From the NCBI GenBank assembly GCA_029964075.1, contig CM057144.1:15213281-15277280 (forward strand): a stretch of 64,000 nucleotides of DNA, given 5' to 3'. The translations under genes and the position numbers were made by a program. The stretch is from Patiria pectinifera (taxonomy: Eukaryota > Echinodermata > Asteroidea > Valvatida > Asterinidae). Positions 23,930 to 36,700 of the stretch are shown here, in pieces; within the stretch, counting starts at the first letter, position 1; each line of letters opens with the position of its first letter. Under the pieces are notes generated by a model that did not search any database, was not told where the DNA came from, and was given only the letters and a program-made list of their open reading frames with translations.

Positions 23930-25860
23930 CACATGCCTTAAGAAAACAGGCTAGTGAAGTCAAAGGTCAAAGTTACTATGCAAGAAATCACACGATGTCA
24001 CAGGATATCAGGCTGTAAAACGCATGATAATGACTGAAATGGCGAGATTGCGCCGGCAACGTGTACATAACAGGGATCATGTTCAATTTGCAGTACATCT
24101 AACAACATGTAAACGCACACATTTACAAAAGGTGTTTTAATATTCGGTTTAGTCCAGCATGCAGCGAATCCGAATACCCGGTGAATTCACGCACGTTTCT
24201 TCAATGGTGTGAAGTCCAATATGGCGTCCTGGACGGATCCGATCATGACTAAGTTTGACCTGCTTGATGCCAACTTGCCAACTTGGCAATTGAGATATCG
24301 AAGATGGCCATTAAGATGGCTGTCATTTTTATACATAATATGTGCTAACACAAAGACTCGTTGGAATCCCTCATTCTCCTGACGACGGGCAGAGCATGCA
24401 GTTCGAAACGTTGAGTCCCTCCGGTTCTATTCAGAACCACACATACTCACAAAAGAGATTTATTCACATGGTGCTACCGCAAACTTATCTCGTCTTAACA
24501 ACTATGATATTTAATCTAGTGCCCAAATATGCCCTGCAGTGGTCAGTACATTTTCCTCTCATAAAGTTTCCTTCCCTTATATATACGGCTCTAAAATGGC
24601 CATTCTGGTGGAAAACTGGTCGTGATTATCGTGTAGCTTTGAGTTCTGAATATGTGGACTGAATATCTAAGTGTTTTCGTTCAAAGTTATTTTTTTTAAA
24701 CGCCGAGATAGTAGTCATGATACAGTTTTGAAATTTAATACATTTAATACATTTATTTAAGTTTAATTGGTTTGTATTAAACGGTCCACATTGAAGACTG
24801 CCAAAGGCTGACTTGGTGCGTTTATGTGGACGTTTAGCACTGTTGATGTAGTCTATCTATGAGCAAATATACGCTAATTTGAATATAATCCATTTTAGTT
24901 CAAGCGCACACCCTTAGAAAACAAGCAAGTGAAGTCAAAGGTCAAAGTTACAAAACAAGGAACAAAGTACACGATGTGCAGGGATATTTCTATGGGTTTC
25001 ATATCCCAGGCTGTGAAACGCGTGATAATGATTGAAATGGCGTGATTGCGTTATTGATATGTACTGTGTACATAACAGGGATCATATTAACTTTGCAATA
25101 AATTTAACGATTTGCACTAATACACGTTCAATTCTAACTGAGCGTTTTAATATTGGGTTTAGTCCTGCAGCGAACCCAAATACTCGGTTGCACCGTTCAT
25201 GCACGGGTTTTGGTGGCTTGTAGGCCTTTGAGAACTAATTATTCCTAATCTGGATGATGTCACCTCCGCATCCTCGGGGAAATCGAGATATCCAAGATGA
25301 GCCGATTTTTTTTATGATGGCCATAATGGATATGTGTGTTCACTGTTCACTGTTCATCACACATAGGCCCTACAACAATAATTATGATACATGTGTAGGA
25401 GCAAGCAATGGAGCTGAACGGAGCTGATCATGACTTACCGTCAAGTTTTTTGTTTATGGTTGCCAGACTTTTGACATCTGCTGACTCAAAATAATTGCTC
25501 ATGCCAACTTAGCTACTTTAGGGGCAATTTAAGGGCCACAAAGATGACAGCTATCATGAGGGAAATTGAGATAGAGAAGAAGGCCACCAAGATTGCTGTC
25601 AGTAAAATATAATATTATGCATAATAATGCGCTATCACGGACTCTCACAACAAATAAAATTTAATCCAGTGCCCAAATATGCATTTTTGTGGTCAGTTGA
25701 TCCAAGTTTTACAATTTTTTTCCCTTTCATTTCATGCATTTCCTTAAACGGCTTTCAAAATGAGGTAAACTGGTCGTGATCGTATAAGCTCTGGCTATAC
25801 TAATGGTCATAGCAAAATAAATTTTTAATTTGACTCGGCTGTGGACCAATAACTTAGTTA
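23930..25860. repeat. Two diverged ~0.9-kb direct copies of spacer DNA
   Basis: Shared landmarks in order: AAGAAAACAGGCTAGTGAAGT (23940) and AGAAAACAAGCAAGTGAAGT (24917); GTGTACATAACAGGGATCAT (24060 and 25064); AGATGGCTGTCATT (24314) and AGATTGCTGTCAGT (25590); AGTGCCCAAATATGC (24519 and 25668). A third, more diverged copy of the first part lies upstream of TerD copy B (58080-58260). Confidence 0.6.
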
Positions 25861-26148
25861 TAGGCTACCGTTCAAAGTATTTTAAAAATGTGTCTATGTC
25901 TTTGAAACCTGCTAATTTGAATATACTTGATGCCATCTCCGCATAGTTATTGTATTCAATGTGGCCGCCGAATTGGCTGCTTCAACGGGCGCCTTCTATC
26001 AGGTCTGCATTGTACCATTGTATTACAAAAACACGTGCAGCCAAATTGACCAATCAACAGCTATAAGTCCACATTTTCGCTCAAAATTACGTCACAATTT
26101 ATTTAGTGGACTCCAATTGGATGGCGCGTGGGGTCGCGTAAAATTCCA

Positions 26149-26175
26149 TATGATCCATAGAGCTATATAATATAG
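26149..26175. repeat. 27-bp near-perfect palindrome
   Basis: CATAGAGCTATA, 3-nt spacer TAA, then TATAGCTCTATG. The half-site word CATAGAGCTATATTAA also occurs at about 63426, inside the foldback region near the right edge, suggesting a shared repeat family. Confidence 0.55.
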
Positions 26176-26959
26176 CTCTATGATATGATCACATAATTAA
26201 ACAATAAAAAACGGAGAGGAATCCTTTGAACAATGGATGACACTCAGGCTAGTTAGCCACCATGTTGGCCTTAAGGAGTGGCCGCCAACGTATGTATAAG
26301 TGACATTATTTCTGTCATCTAAATATATACGCTCTTAACATATTCTACATAGAGTGCTTTTAATGTGATGAAATGCTTTAGTTGAACCTAATAACGCTTC
26401 AGATGTAACATGTTAATATCCCATGCACTTTTTGCTTGAAAAAACAAAATCCACCATAATTTACCTAAGCTTTGGTACATTTTGGTGAGTGCATAAGCCT
26501 CATGTTCGACTAATACTCGAAGAACTTATAATTTTCATTGTTCGTTGTACGTGCGAAATCTGCCCGACAACTTCATTGTTCATCCTGAAACCCTCTCGTC
26601 ACTGTTTGTATTTCGTTGTATTGTGGTCCACATGAGTTGCAATGGATATTAATTTCCCTGGCAAGAGCTGGCGGGAGACCAGTGCCCTCGCATTACTTTT
26701 AAGATAGTTAAAAAAAAAGCACACGTTGAGGTCCTTTGTATAAATGAAGGTAGTCGATATCTGAAATTGACCTTTCGCCGTTTGCGAGTTAGACAACCCT
26801 GTGGAATTTGTGTACGTTATGTTTTGTTTGTCTCAGATTTTGCGCGTTCCGCGTCCATTTGTATATCATGTAATTGGACGATATTTCGCAAGCTGCGTCG
26901 ACGCGATTCTACCTGATAGGTTAATTGTTTCCATAGGCCTACAGCTATATTCAATAAAC

Positions 26960-27095
26960 TTCTATGATCGTTTCATACAGCGGTAATTCGTAGTTCTCAC
27001 AGTTGCCAGCCGAGGCCTTGCCGGCACTATACACACACCACTTCCCTTTATTTCTAGACAGCCAACACATCACGATGGCTTGGGACTGATTGGGA
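26960..27095 (-). pseudogene. TerD 3'-end fragment
   Basis: About 130 bp almost identical to the C-terminal part of TerD copy C (59160-59290), covering the segment that encodes QSQAIVM.WLSRNKGKW and CVYSAGKASAGN. No ubiquitin-like or RING exon is found next to it. It is a fragment left by duplication or rearrangement and is closer to copy C than to B. Confidence 0.75.
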
Positions 27096-27176
27096 ATAGA
27101 ATGAATAAGGCCAAGGAAGGAAAAAAATAATATTTTTTGAAAAAAGAAGAAGCAGTCTCTTTATTGGCTCAAGATA

Positions 27177-27307
27177 GCGGATTGTCCAAGATGGCGGATA
27201 GATTCTTCCATTTCTTTGTTTAAACATTTGATGATAGGGTTTGGTCCATAGTAACCACCACCCTTTCCATTTTGCAATTGCATGCACATAGCTACAATTT
27301 GCTGGAA
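27177..27307 (-). other. Exon-like open frame, unidentified
   Basis: After an acceptor-like TTAATTTGTTCCAG the minus strand reads QQIVAMCMQLQNGKGGGYYG, PNPIIKCLNKEMEESIRHLG and on to a stop. It has a protein-like composition but no family I recognise. The surrounding DNA is shared with 15540-15880. It could be a gene remnant or part of a mobile repeat. Confidence 0.25.
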
Positions 27308-29625
27308 CAAATTAAAAGACAAAATAGGCCATTAAATATGCCATTTAGGCCTCAATTGATTGATTTAAAAATGCATGATTGAAAAAACAGGGGCGAAAAA
27401 ACGTTTAATCCTGATTTGGGATGAAATGACGTCACGATTTAGTAACTCGACTCCGATTGGTTGAGGCGCGAGATCGAATATATCTGCATGCTTTGATATA
27501 TTAGACGTTATACAGGAGACTTGGTTCCGTGGATAACGGTCGATACCCAGACTAAAGGTGGTCTTGCACATTGCTGACATGAAGAAACTGCAAAAATTCA
27601 GCTGTCGCAAAAGCATGCAAAGTCATTAATCACGCATACGTCAGCTGACTTCAAAGGTAAAATGGGGTGCTGCGTAGCACTATTACACAAGTATAGGACA
27701 ATCTAAATTAAAGTAGCTAGTGCTCACCAGTAGTTCTTGGCCGGCGAATTTTTGGACTAGTATCCTTCTGCAGGGCGTAGGTTGCAATGAGGCGTTCCTT
27801 TTCCTTGCAGTGGCTACCTTTACGGAGCTGTTTCCATTTGACTGTTTCCCCACTTAATATTCACTATGAGCTCTCAGCTATTTTCACGTAAAGCATGAAG
27901 TTCAACCCCTTACGTCCATAGTTATCCTATCCGCAGTCTTTTTTCAGGACAGGCCGCTTTCTCATTTTTTTTTCGTCATGTGCGCAGTGCGCCCTCCATC
28001 GCTCGATACTCAGCCAACTGTTTAAGAAAATAGGCCGTAATGTTTATATTTTGGCGAGATGAATTTGTAAAACAAATTTGCCCGATGACAAATGTTTGCA
28101 AACACTTTCTTTTAAATTTCCCCAGTAAATATCACTTTATTTTAACTCAAACATTCTCCTTCCTCCATAATGGTCAAACAACGCGCTTAGCGATCCGGCG
28201 CATGTTTGACGCGTCCCGCGCAGAAATATCGAATTGGTGCATGTCGTCTTGACGGTCTGGTGCTAACAATTGGGTGAAAATTAGTGACGCTGGCTTAATT
28301 AAGTCATGTGGTCATGAAGACTCAAATCTCGCCCCCAAATAAGCGCTAGAGGTAAGACATTTCGTTTTAAAACAATGTTGCAGATTATTGGCAGAACACA
28401 TATATAGTGTCTGTAACACATATATAGTGTCTGTAGGAAGTACAATTTGTTCAGTCTGTTAAGCGAAAAAAACGAACATTTTCGACTCAATTTTTGTGTC
28501 AAGTATGACATAATTAACTTTCTCAAGTTAGGCCTACTGAGCAATACGGGGATGTCCTGTATTGACGTACATAATGTCAAGCACAAAGTGCATGGAGTCC
28601 ACGAACGTGGCGCACTTCCACGTTTCCCTGGACTTTCCTCAGTGTTGCCAAACCTCTTCGTTGACAAACTTCAAATTAATTCAGTTAAACACTGGTAATA
28701 TACTAGCTGTTGAACCTTTGAGAACACTTTCAGTGTCATAATATTCAGCCATAAATTCAGCAGCGAGGGCGTCCGGAAATTGGGCACAAAATCGGCCAAT
28801 TGTTTCCTAACGCTGCGCACTTGAACAAATCTCGGAAAATCCTATTTAACATTAAACAAATTCTTTAAAGTTGATACATTCTGATAAACCATTATTATCT
28901 GCACTCCCATATCCACTCACATACTCGACTACAAATATAAGGAAAATTATTTTCTTATTTTGGGCGCATTTTATAAAGATTCATCGTGCCCTTCATTGTG
29001 AACTAAAGGTGCAAATATATTTGCACTTGTGGCATAAACTTACGGACTAATTGGCCCTAAAACTATGAAAATCAAATGAAATGGCAATTAAAACTTAATT
29101 GAATGCAATAAGAAGATTTTTTATTCCATTAGTCACACCAAGTGGTTTACATAATGTTATCACCAAATGAGAAAATGAAACCGAACAATATGTCAGATTT
29201 CATGAAGTTTAATTAACCTTATCAATGTGTTCAATTCCGTGCCTATATGCGTGTTGTACTCCAAACCAGTATCACCTTCATCTTTGCGAAAATGCTTTAA
29301 TTTCTCTTTTGCTGTATGTTGCTTTTTTCAGTGTTCATAATTATATGATTATTAATTGCTATAATAATGCATTTTAAACATGTTTCGCCAAGGTTAGTCT
29401 GTTCATAATTTCCAATCCAAAGTGGTTCAAATCAGTTGAGAGAATGTGTGGTTTGACGGACCATCTTAATTGGTTTGAAAATATAAAGTTGCAAATAGTT
29501 TTGTCATAACGAATTAATTACATTGCCTGTCAAGTTGCCACCACTTACAAATTTCCTCTTAAACATTACTACATGTCGCTGACGATTTTTAGAACAATTT
29601 TAACACAAACTTCATGTGGAATACA

Positions 29626-32600
29626 GCCATCATCTGCATGACCGTCAAGAGAAAAGTCACAAAATTACCATCAACTGCATGGCCTTATTATCTCTTAAAA
29701 TGTCATGAATAAAAGTAGATTTACTTTATTCTATACAGAATAAAGCTTATTCGTGACTTAATTATTCATCTAAACTCCTAAACGGAATTAATATTGGAAA
29801 TGAAAGCCATCAACTGCATGGCTGAAAAAAAATCAAAATGCCACCAACTGCGTATACAAAAAAAATAATATTGTTTATGTACATGTACATGTAGCTCAAA
29901 GACAGTTCTCACGTACAATTGAAATCAAGGCAAAGTAGCCATCAACTGCGTGGCCCGCATTTCACGCAATACATTTCTTTGCTTCAAAATGTACTTTGTC
30001 AACAATTGCTTTGAATGTCATTATTACAACTAAGCTCATAAAGTATTTGTGCATATCAATGTTTTCAGTGTATATATTTGATTACAACTTTCCTCCCACA
30101 CCTTACCTATCAAGGATATACCAACTACATGACAAACCAATTGTAACTGTAAAGTTCACACGAGAAGCATGGTTGATGTAAAGTTTCAGAAGAATTTAAA
30201 AGCCATCAAACTGCATGACTTTTAAACACACTATGAATCCATAAACGAATGAAGCCATCATCTGCATGGCTTTAAACAAAATAACAACAGTGACCGCGAC
30301 TGCTCAGCCTGGGTGTAATCAACATCTCTTTTTCTTAGACTGTTTCACATTAAAGAGACATTTTGTTGTATTTTGGCAGCCATCATCTGCATGGCAGCAA
30401 AAATAGTCATAAAACAGCTCTGCTATTTCCACCAAACAACAGATTTTACAATATATGTAGCTTGTGTCACACTAACATTTTATGCAACACTAACATTACA
30501 ATCGTGTTTTAAAACCATGGGCCACCAACTGCATGGCCTATTGTTTATCTGAATCATGATAATTATAAATCATGAAGTTAGAGTTGAATACAGCTTCTAC
30601 TGAAACTGTATTACCGGTACTGCTGAATGTGGTCTGCACATCCGACCCTCCCCCCCTCCCCAAAAAAACTTAAGCCATGAACTGCATTGCAATGAGTAAG
30701 TAGACCAAAGACTAAAGTACAATACACTTAATGATAAAAATGTTACCCTACACACTCAGTCTACACAACCATCATCTGCATGACTGTGTGAGTAGTGAAG
30801 ACACGGTTCTTATAGAATAATGAAGTAGAGACACGGTTCTTATAGAATTATTTGTAAATTTCTTTACTTCCTCATCGCGGAATAAGCGGCCATCAGCAAT
30901 TTTTGCATGGCCTCCTTTTTAATCACATAGCCTTATGATTGTTTTTGATATTAAATAGACTTAAAGAATCCAGGAATGACTTATAAGCAATATACAGCCA
31001 TTACTTGCATGACTGGATAGGCATCTTGAACTACAGGTATACCTACACCATGTTGCTATCACAGAATACACTGCGTTCAGTTAACTATGTTGAATATACA
31101 TGTATTATTATTGTTGAATGGCTGACCACAATACAAAGATATTTAGTAAATTTGCTACTTTGTGTTACAAAATGAAGATTCGTCAACTGCGGCCATCATC
31201 TGCACCGATACTGAAAGTTAACAACTTGAAAAAGAGTTTGTTCTTCTAAATAATATACAGCTGTCATCTGCATGACAGGATTGGCTAGTATGCAAAACCT
31301 TTGGGATAAAACACATCTACTCACAACTTACAAAAATCTAGCAAACTGCAACTTCAAGAATGAGGAGCCATCAACTGCATGGTCTCCTATTCAAAACCAA
31401 AATGTATGACTATTAAATCCAAAAATAGAACTGCGAAGTGCAATCACAGAAAACACGGTACTCACTTAATATACATCCATCATCTGCATGACTGATAGGA
31501 TATTACGAAAAACATTTATGGCAACAAAAATCTAGCACTGCAGGCACAAAAAAAACATGTCAAACTGCAACTTCAACAAGAACGAGGAGCCATCAACTGC
31601 ATGGTCTCCTTTTAAAAATATGACTATTACATCCCGAAAGAATAAATGTGCAAGTTGCAATCACAGAAAACACTGTACTCACTACATATTTAGCCATAAT
31701 CTGCATGACTATCTATATGTAGTTTTGGAATGGCTGAACACATCTCACAATGCTTAGGCCCTAGAAATACTTGAGTAAATTGTTACATTTTGTTACAGAA
31801 TGAGGATCCGTCAACTGCATGGCCTCGTATTCAGTCACTACAGCGTACTTATTTTGTTGAAAATACATACTTAAATGCTGTCATCATCTGCACTGATACT
31901 TAAAGTTAACGACTTAAAAACAGTTTACTCTACTAAATGATATACAGCCATCATCTGCATGACTGATATGCTATTATGAAAAACCTTTACGGCAAAAAAA
32001 ATTAGCACTACCTACACAAATATTTGCAACTTCAACAACAAGGAGCCATCAACTGCATAACCTCCAATTCAATCACATAGCTGTAATAAACCTGATTATC
32101 TGCAATAATCATCATTGCAAAAACAAAAAAACACAAAAAAAAACAAAAAAGTAATATACATGTACAGCCATTGTCAGCATGCCTGTAAAGGACAGTGTAT
32201 TGGTTCAAAATATTTACACTTCTTGCAGAAACACAGAAAGTTGCAACTTCAAAACAGAACGACGAGTCATCAACTGCATGGCCTCCAGTCCTATTCAATG
32301 GCAACATTAAGGATTTCTGAAATTCTGAATAAGATATGTATAGGCATATATATAGCTAGTATCTCCAATGATGCTCGAAGTAAACACAAATATCACTTGA
32401 AACTTGAGGAAGAGCCATCAACTGCATGGTCTCTATTCAATGGCACAAGATAGGATTTCTTAAAGTCTGAATTAATAAGATGTATTAATTAATAAGTATG
32501 TACATGCATGAACATATATAGCTAGCATCTGCTGGAAGTGAACACAAATGCATGTTTATATCTTGAAACTTGAAGGAAGAGCCATCAACTGCATGGTCTC

Positions 32601-33012
32601 CGATTCAATCACAAACTAGAAGGAGGAGCCGTCAACTGCATGGTCTCCTATTCACTCACAAACGACAATACTCAGTATATAAAGCCATTACCTACAGGCA
32701 TGTAAACGATAATTATTGTGGAAGGGCTTAACACATCTAGCACTACTTAAAACATTTAGTATACTGAATACTTCCAGTTTGAGATTTAAGAGCCATCAAT
32801 CGCTTGGTCCCTTTCCAAATCCCCTAACTGATGTATCTTTAAAAACAACAACCTGAATTTAGGTGTCATTTGCTGTGATTTAGAAAGTGAATAACACTTT
32901 AACATTAATCAGTCACTGTCATGCATAGCAACTACGTCAACTGTACTTGCCGAAACCATAACATGTACTCCAGTTATAGTAAAAATGTTTAAGAAGCCAT
33001 CATCTGCATGAC
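29626..33012. repeat. Array of about 30 short hairpin motifs, 3' of gene R
   Basis: The 17-mer GCCATCAACTGCATGGC and its partner GCCATCATCTGCATGAC recur at irregular 40-200 bp spacing: for example 29626, 29806, 29938, 30254, 30379, 30521, 30768, 30889, 31261, 31367, 31476, 31589, 31693, 31807, 31947, 32045, 32266, 32414, 32581, 32628 and 32996. Each folds as a 5-8 bp stem around a CAACTGC or CATCTGC loop. Stem flanks vary with pairing often kept (AGCCAT/ATGGCT, GGAGCCAT/ATGGTCTCC, CTGTCAT/ATGACAG). Between motifs the DNA is AT-rich. Nested larger duplications (about 220 and 620-680 bp) occur at 31100-32080. It lies directly downstream of gene R, on the side of its 3' end. Confidence 0.85.
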
Positions 33013-33704
33013 TGTTTACTTAAAGTGACATACAGTTATTTAGAATATTTTAATTAACAGTGTCGCATTTTGACAAGTTCTTGTATACAAGAGTCCAAAT
33101 GCAAGTCCAGTCCAAGTAAGCTATTATCATTTACTATTCTACAAATTTAACTGGATAATAATCAGTCTTCAGTAGCACCGTAGTCATGACTCCAAGGTAA
33201 CTTGGTAGATGCTAGTCCTTATCTCATAGGAGCTTTGTACACTGCACCAAGGTCTGAGGAAACAGTTCTATGTGAGAGACAAAACAGAAAATGAATGAAC
33301 ATAAATACATGTACATACAATCTTCTGTGGTTATGTGTAAAATGTCCAGGAGGTTCAAAGTAAGACATACCGGTATTCAATCAGAGATTTGGGCGAGGAG
33401 GTAGGCGGTAGGGGGGTTTGTGCATGCACCTTTCAGAAAAGGCAGGATTTTAGAAAATAGTTTAGGTCAGAAAATAAATCTGAAAGTAATGGGGACGGCT
33501 GGGATGCTTTGACATTTCTCTTTAACTAAAGGAGGGTGGACATGAAGCCCCTCCTTCCTACGTCAATGAACGTGTCTCACTTCTCTGTGGCTGCTATTAA
33601 AACACCTGGAGTTAGTGTGATTGACATTGTTCAATACATGCATGACTCTTTTGAATCAAATGCTGAAACAACATAATATTTGTAAAATTACCCTTGTGAC
33701 CGCA
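33013..33704 (-). other. Probable 3' untranslated region of gene R
   Basis: The region follows the TGA at 33705-33707. An ATTAAA-type poly(A) signal on the minus strand is possible near 33050 (TTTAAT on the plus strand). If that is used, the UTR is about 650 nt and the hairpin array starts just past it. If not, the array is part of the transcript. An AATAAA-type match near 29120 could end a 4.6-kb UTR. I cannot decide between these. Confidence 0.35.
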
Positions 33705-33779
33705 TCAGTATAAGCCAGCTGAAGGTGCTGCTTTCTTCGCTCCTCTGCGCTTTCCCTTCACTGCTTTTTCCTCTTTACG
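33705..33779 (-). CDS. RNF213-like: Gene R exon 7: basic C-terminal tail and stop
   Basis: 24 codons plus TGA after acceptor TTATCTCTGCAG, phase 0, joining the giant exon at CAG|CGT. The tail is strongly basic (RKEEKAVKGKRRGAKK then APSAGLY). Reading on through the giant exon without splicing gives only two more codons and a TAA inside the donor, so splicing to this exon is the better model. A nuclear-localisation or lipid/RNA-binding role for the basic tail is possible but not shown. Confidence 0.75.
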   Translation of the reverse strand, partial: RKEEKAVKGKRRGAKKAAPSAGLY

Positions 33780-36700
33780 CTGCAGAGATAAGATACCAAG
33801 AAGTTTGAAATTATCAGATTTCATACAACAACTGACTGTCAAGATATGTCCCTCTAGGTAAAAAGGAATTAGAACATCTTATCATTGCCCATCTAGAGGC
33901 AATACGAATCTTGAAATAGCCCGGGTAGTGAAGAAGAAGTAATTGCCTTTAAAGAATTCTGATTTTTGCATCTTCAAAATTACTTTTTCAAAACTTCAAA
34001 TGTGTTTAAATTTCAACCTGTTCAAAAAGTTAGCAACATACCTGGATTGTCTTGTCCAAATATTCTAAGAGGTTCACGATGTGGCAAAGTTGAGTGTCTT
34101 TGTGAATAAGAGGGATCACACGGTCATATCCAGCCATTCCTCCCAAAAGATCTCTAAGCCGTTCGCTGCGGTTTGGGTGAAAGTCCCGTCTTGCTCTGAG
34201 GTAGCGAAAAACAAACCTCTTCAGGATGTCTCTGAACTGAGTGACAACATCTGGAGGATAGTCAGAGCAGCATTTGTCTAGTTCGTGCTCGGACTTTGTA
34301 GGGAGCTTTGTACGATATTCTTTACCAAGGGTCTGTATGACAGCAGCTGACAGAAGGACCTCCAAACGGTGGTAGAGAGCAACTATATGCTTTAGCTTGA
34401 TGGATCCTAGCAGGTCTGCAGACTGAATTGGGAAAACTGAGCTCCACTTGCTGATGAAATCTTCCAATGTAGCATCTGGGTCACCACTAGTTCTCTTGAG
34501 AAGACCCATGAGTACCTCTACCGTTTGAAGCAAGTCATTTGTAAACGTACCATACCGTTTTCTATCCCCTTGAATGACCATATTGACAATGTCCTTTGGC
34601 AAGGGTTCTTGTCTGACCTTGGATGCCACCTCATCAAGAATGCCAGTTGATGAACTGTACAAGTCATCAGCAAAGATGAAGCCTTCGAAGGTGCTTCCAT
34701 CAGTAATGATCACTTTGTTCAGTACAGTGCTTAATGCCACCTCCATCTCAATCTGGTTCAGGTCATAAGATATCTCCGTACCATGTCCATACTCTGTGTT
34801 GATGTCGTGATAACAGAGACATCCATCAGACGGGGGTAGAATTACATCCTTCCTTCTCACAAGGTTCAGAGGTTTGGTTGGAGCAGCAGCAAGATGGCTG
34901 TCCTTGACGAGGAAGCTGATTGCTGGACAGTCCGTGGTTGCAGCAATACTGAGTGCCTGCATCAAGAACGAATTCTGCGTTTCTTGAAGAGTCTTGATCA
35001 TTCGCTTCAAGGTGTTTTCCTCTGTCACTTTTGGAATGAGACACTCCTTGATCTGGGAATCAAGTGTGATGTCATCTGGACGGGTCGTTTCACCAGTGAG
35101 CTCAGTCCACGTGGCACAGACCTCGTTGAATGCCTCCTTAAAATCTGACCAAGGCTCGGACATATTTGGCTGAGCATCAAGCAAAACCCTGATGGGTTTG
35201 TTGCCATATTTGTGTGGGGCTCGTTGAAGGTTCATGTGACTGCTCACCAGCAAATTCCATCTCAACAAGGCAGGGAGGAAGGCAACATACTTCAGAGCAT
35301 TGTATCGTGACAGTACAAGATGGAGAAAGGGAAAATGCTCTGAATTGTTGCTGCTGTGATTACAGAAGCATGCTCGGAGGTCTTCAAGTGATGGCTCGCG
35401 TTTCTTACGAGATGATCTGTGTAAAATCTTGCTTGTACTCTCATCAATGTTATCCAGCTCTTGCATGTGGTAATGAATGGATTCAGTTGGTGTACCAAAC
35501 AATTTGAACGAATCTTCAAAAAACTGACGTTTGACAAGTGTTGAATTTTGAAGTACCTTCTCAACAACATTGTGTATTTCCATCTCTTGATGATTTATGA
35601 CGGAAGCTGAGGCACCTGTGTATTGCGGAGAAACCAAAACATCAGAAGACTCCATTATGATGCAGTGAAGTAGCACGGAGGTGTCTTGGCTATTTGCTCT
35701 TAGAACCAACGGCAAGACTGACCACAGCTCCAGCAATCTGGCCTCCACCATGTTACCCTCACAAAAGGAAACCTTCTTGAAGCCATCAGGGAATACCTCA
35801 GCTGCAAGATAGAGACACCCATGAACCATGAAGTCAGTGACTAATTGTGATGCAATGGACATGGCTTTGTTTCCCTGAAGGGTATTCCACAACCGAAGTA
35901 CAGGAGGATAGCTGTATCCACTTGCCCTTTGGGTCTGTTGTGTTGACTGATCATCGGGCGTTGTAGTCCCAAATATCAAATTACCACAAGTTGGGCAGTT
36001 TTGGTATTGTTCATACTGTAGATCCTGTACAAACTGCAGTCCACAATGGCAGATGACTGTTCTGGTACATGCAGCTTCGGTTGAAGACTGATTCTGTGAT
36101 CCCGGGAAAAATATCCCTTTCTTTGCCACAGCTTGCGATGAAAAGAGCTGCTGAAAGATACTCTGTTCTTTACCCGGCTGCAATGGACAAAGTATGACAG
36201 TGGCAAGGTGCACGAGCACGGAGGCCAGTTGCGCATCCTGCACTTCTGATTTTTTTGACAGCTGCAGTATACCTTTGAAGTCGGAAACCCCTGAAATACG
36301 TCTCATGACGTAATACCATGCTGTTTTGTGGAGGTTTGTGCCTTCGATTCTCTTGATGATCCACTGAGCCTGAGACTTCTCTGAGTCATTGAGGTTTCGT
36401 GTTGTTGTGACAAGGTAGGAGAAATCGACAAGCACTGCCATGAGTGCACGGCGGTGTTGTGGGGAAGTTTCGAGCTTACTGATGATAGCCTTCATTCCAG
36501 CTTTATCTTCTTGACGATTAAGCTGTGCCAGTGCATCTCTCACGTCACTGTACATCTCCATGTAATTCATCGGGCTGTAACCAATAACCGGGCGAAGAAG
36601 ACTTTGGTAATTGATCTTTTGGAAGATCCCGCCCGACTTTGAGAGAGAAGACACTGCCTGACTCAGGTTAAACAGACTGATGTCCTGATGAAACATACAC

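Larger units (their letters stand above)
22367..29600. other. Spacer with local duplications, no intact gene
   Basis: About 7.2 kb. It holds sequence homologous to the upstream flank of TerD copy B (23580-24200 against 57700-58260), an internal duplication (about 23930-24660 against 24900-25860), a TerD 3'-end fragment (26960-27095), short palindromes at 26149-26175 and 29009-29026, and a 20-bp tandem duplication at about 28397-28436. Open frames are short and unsupported. Confidence 0.5.

Noticed and set aside
29626..33012. CRISPR array
   Set aside because: Motif copies are short, variably spaced and variable in sequence, the genome is eukaryotic, and no cas gene is present.
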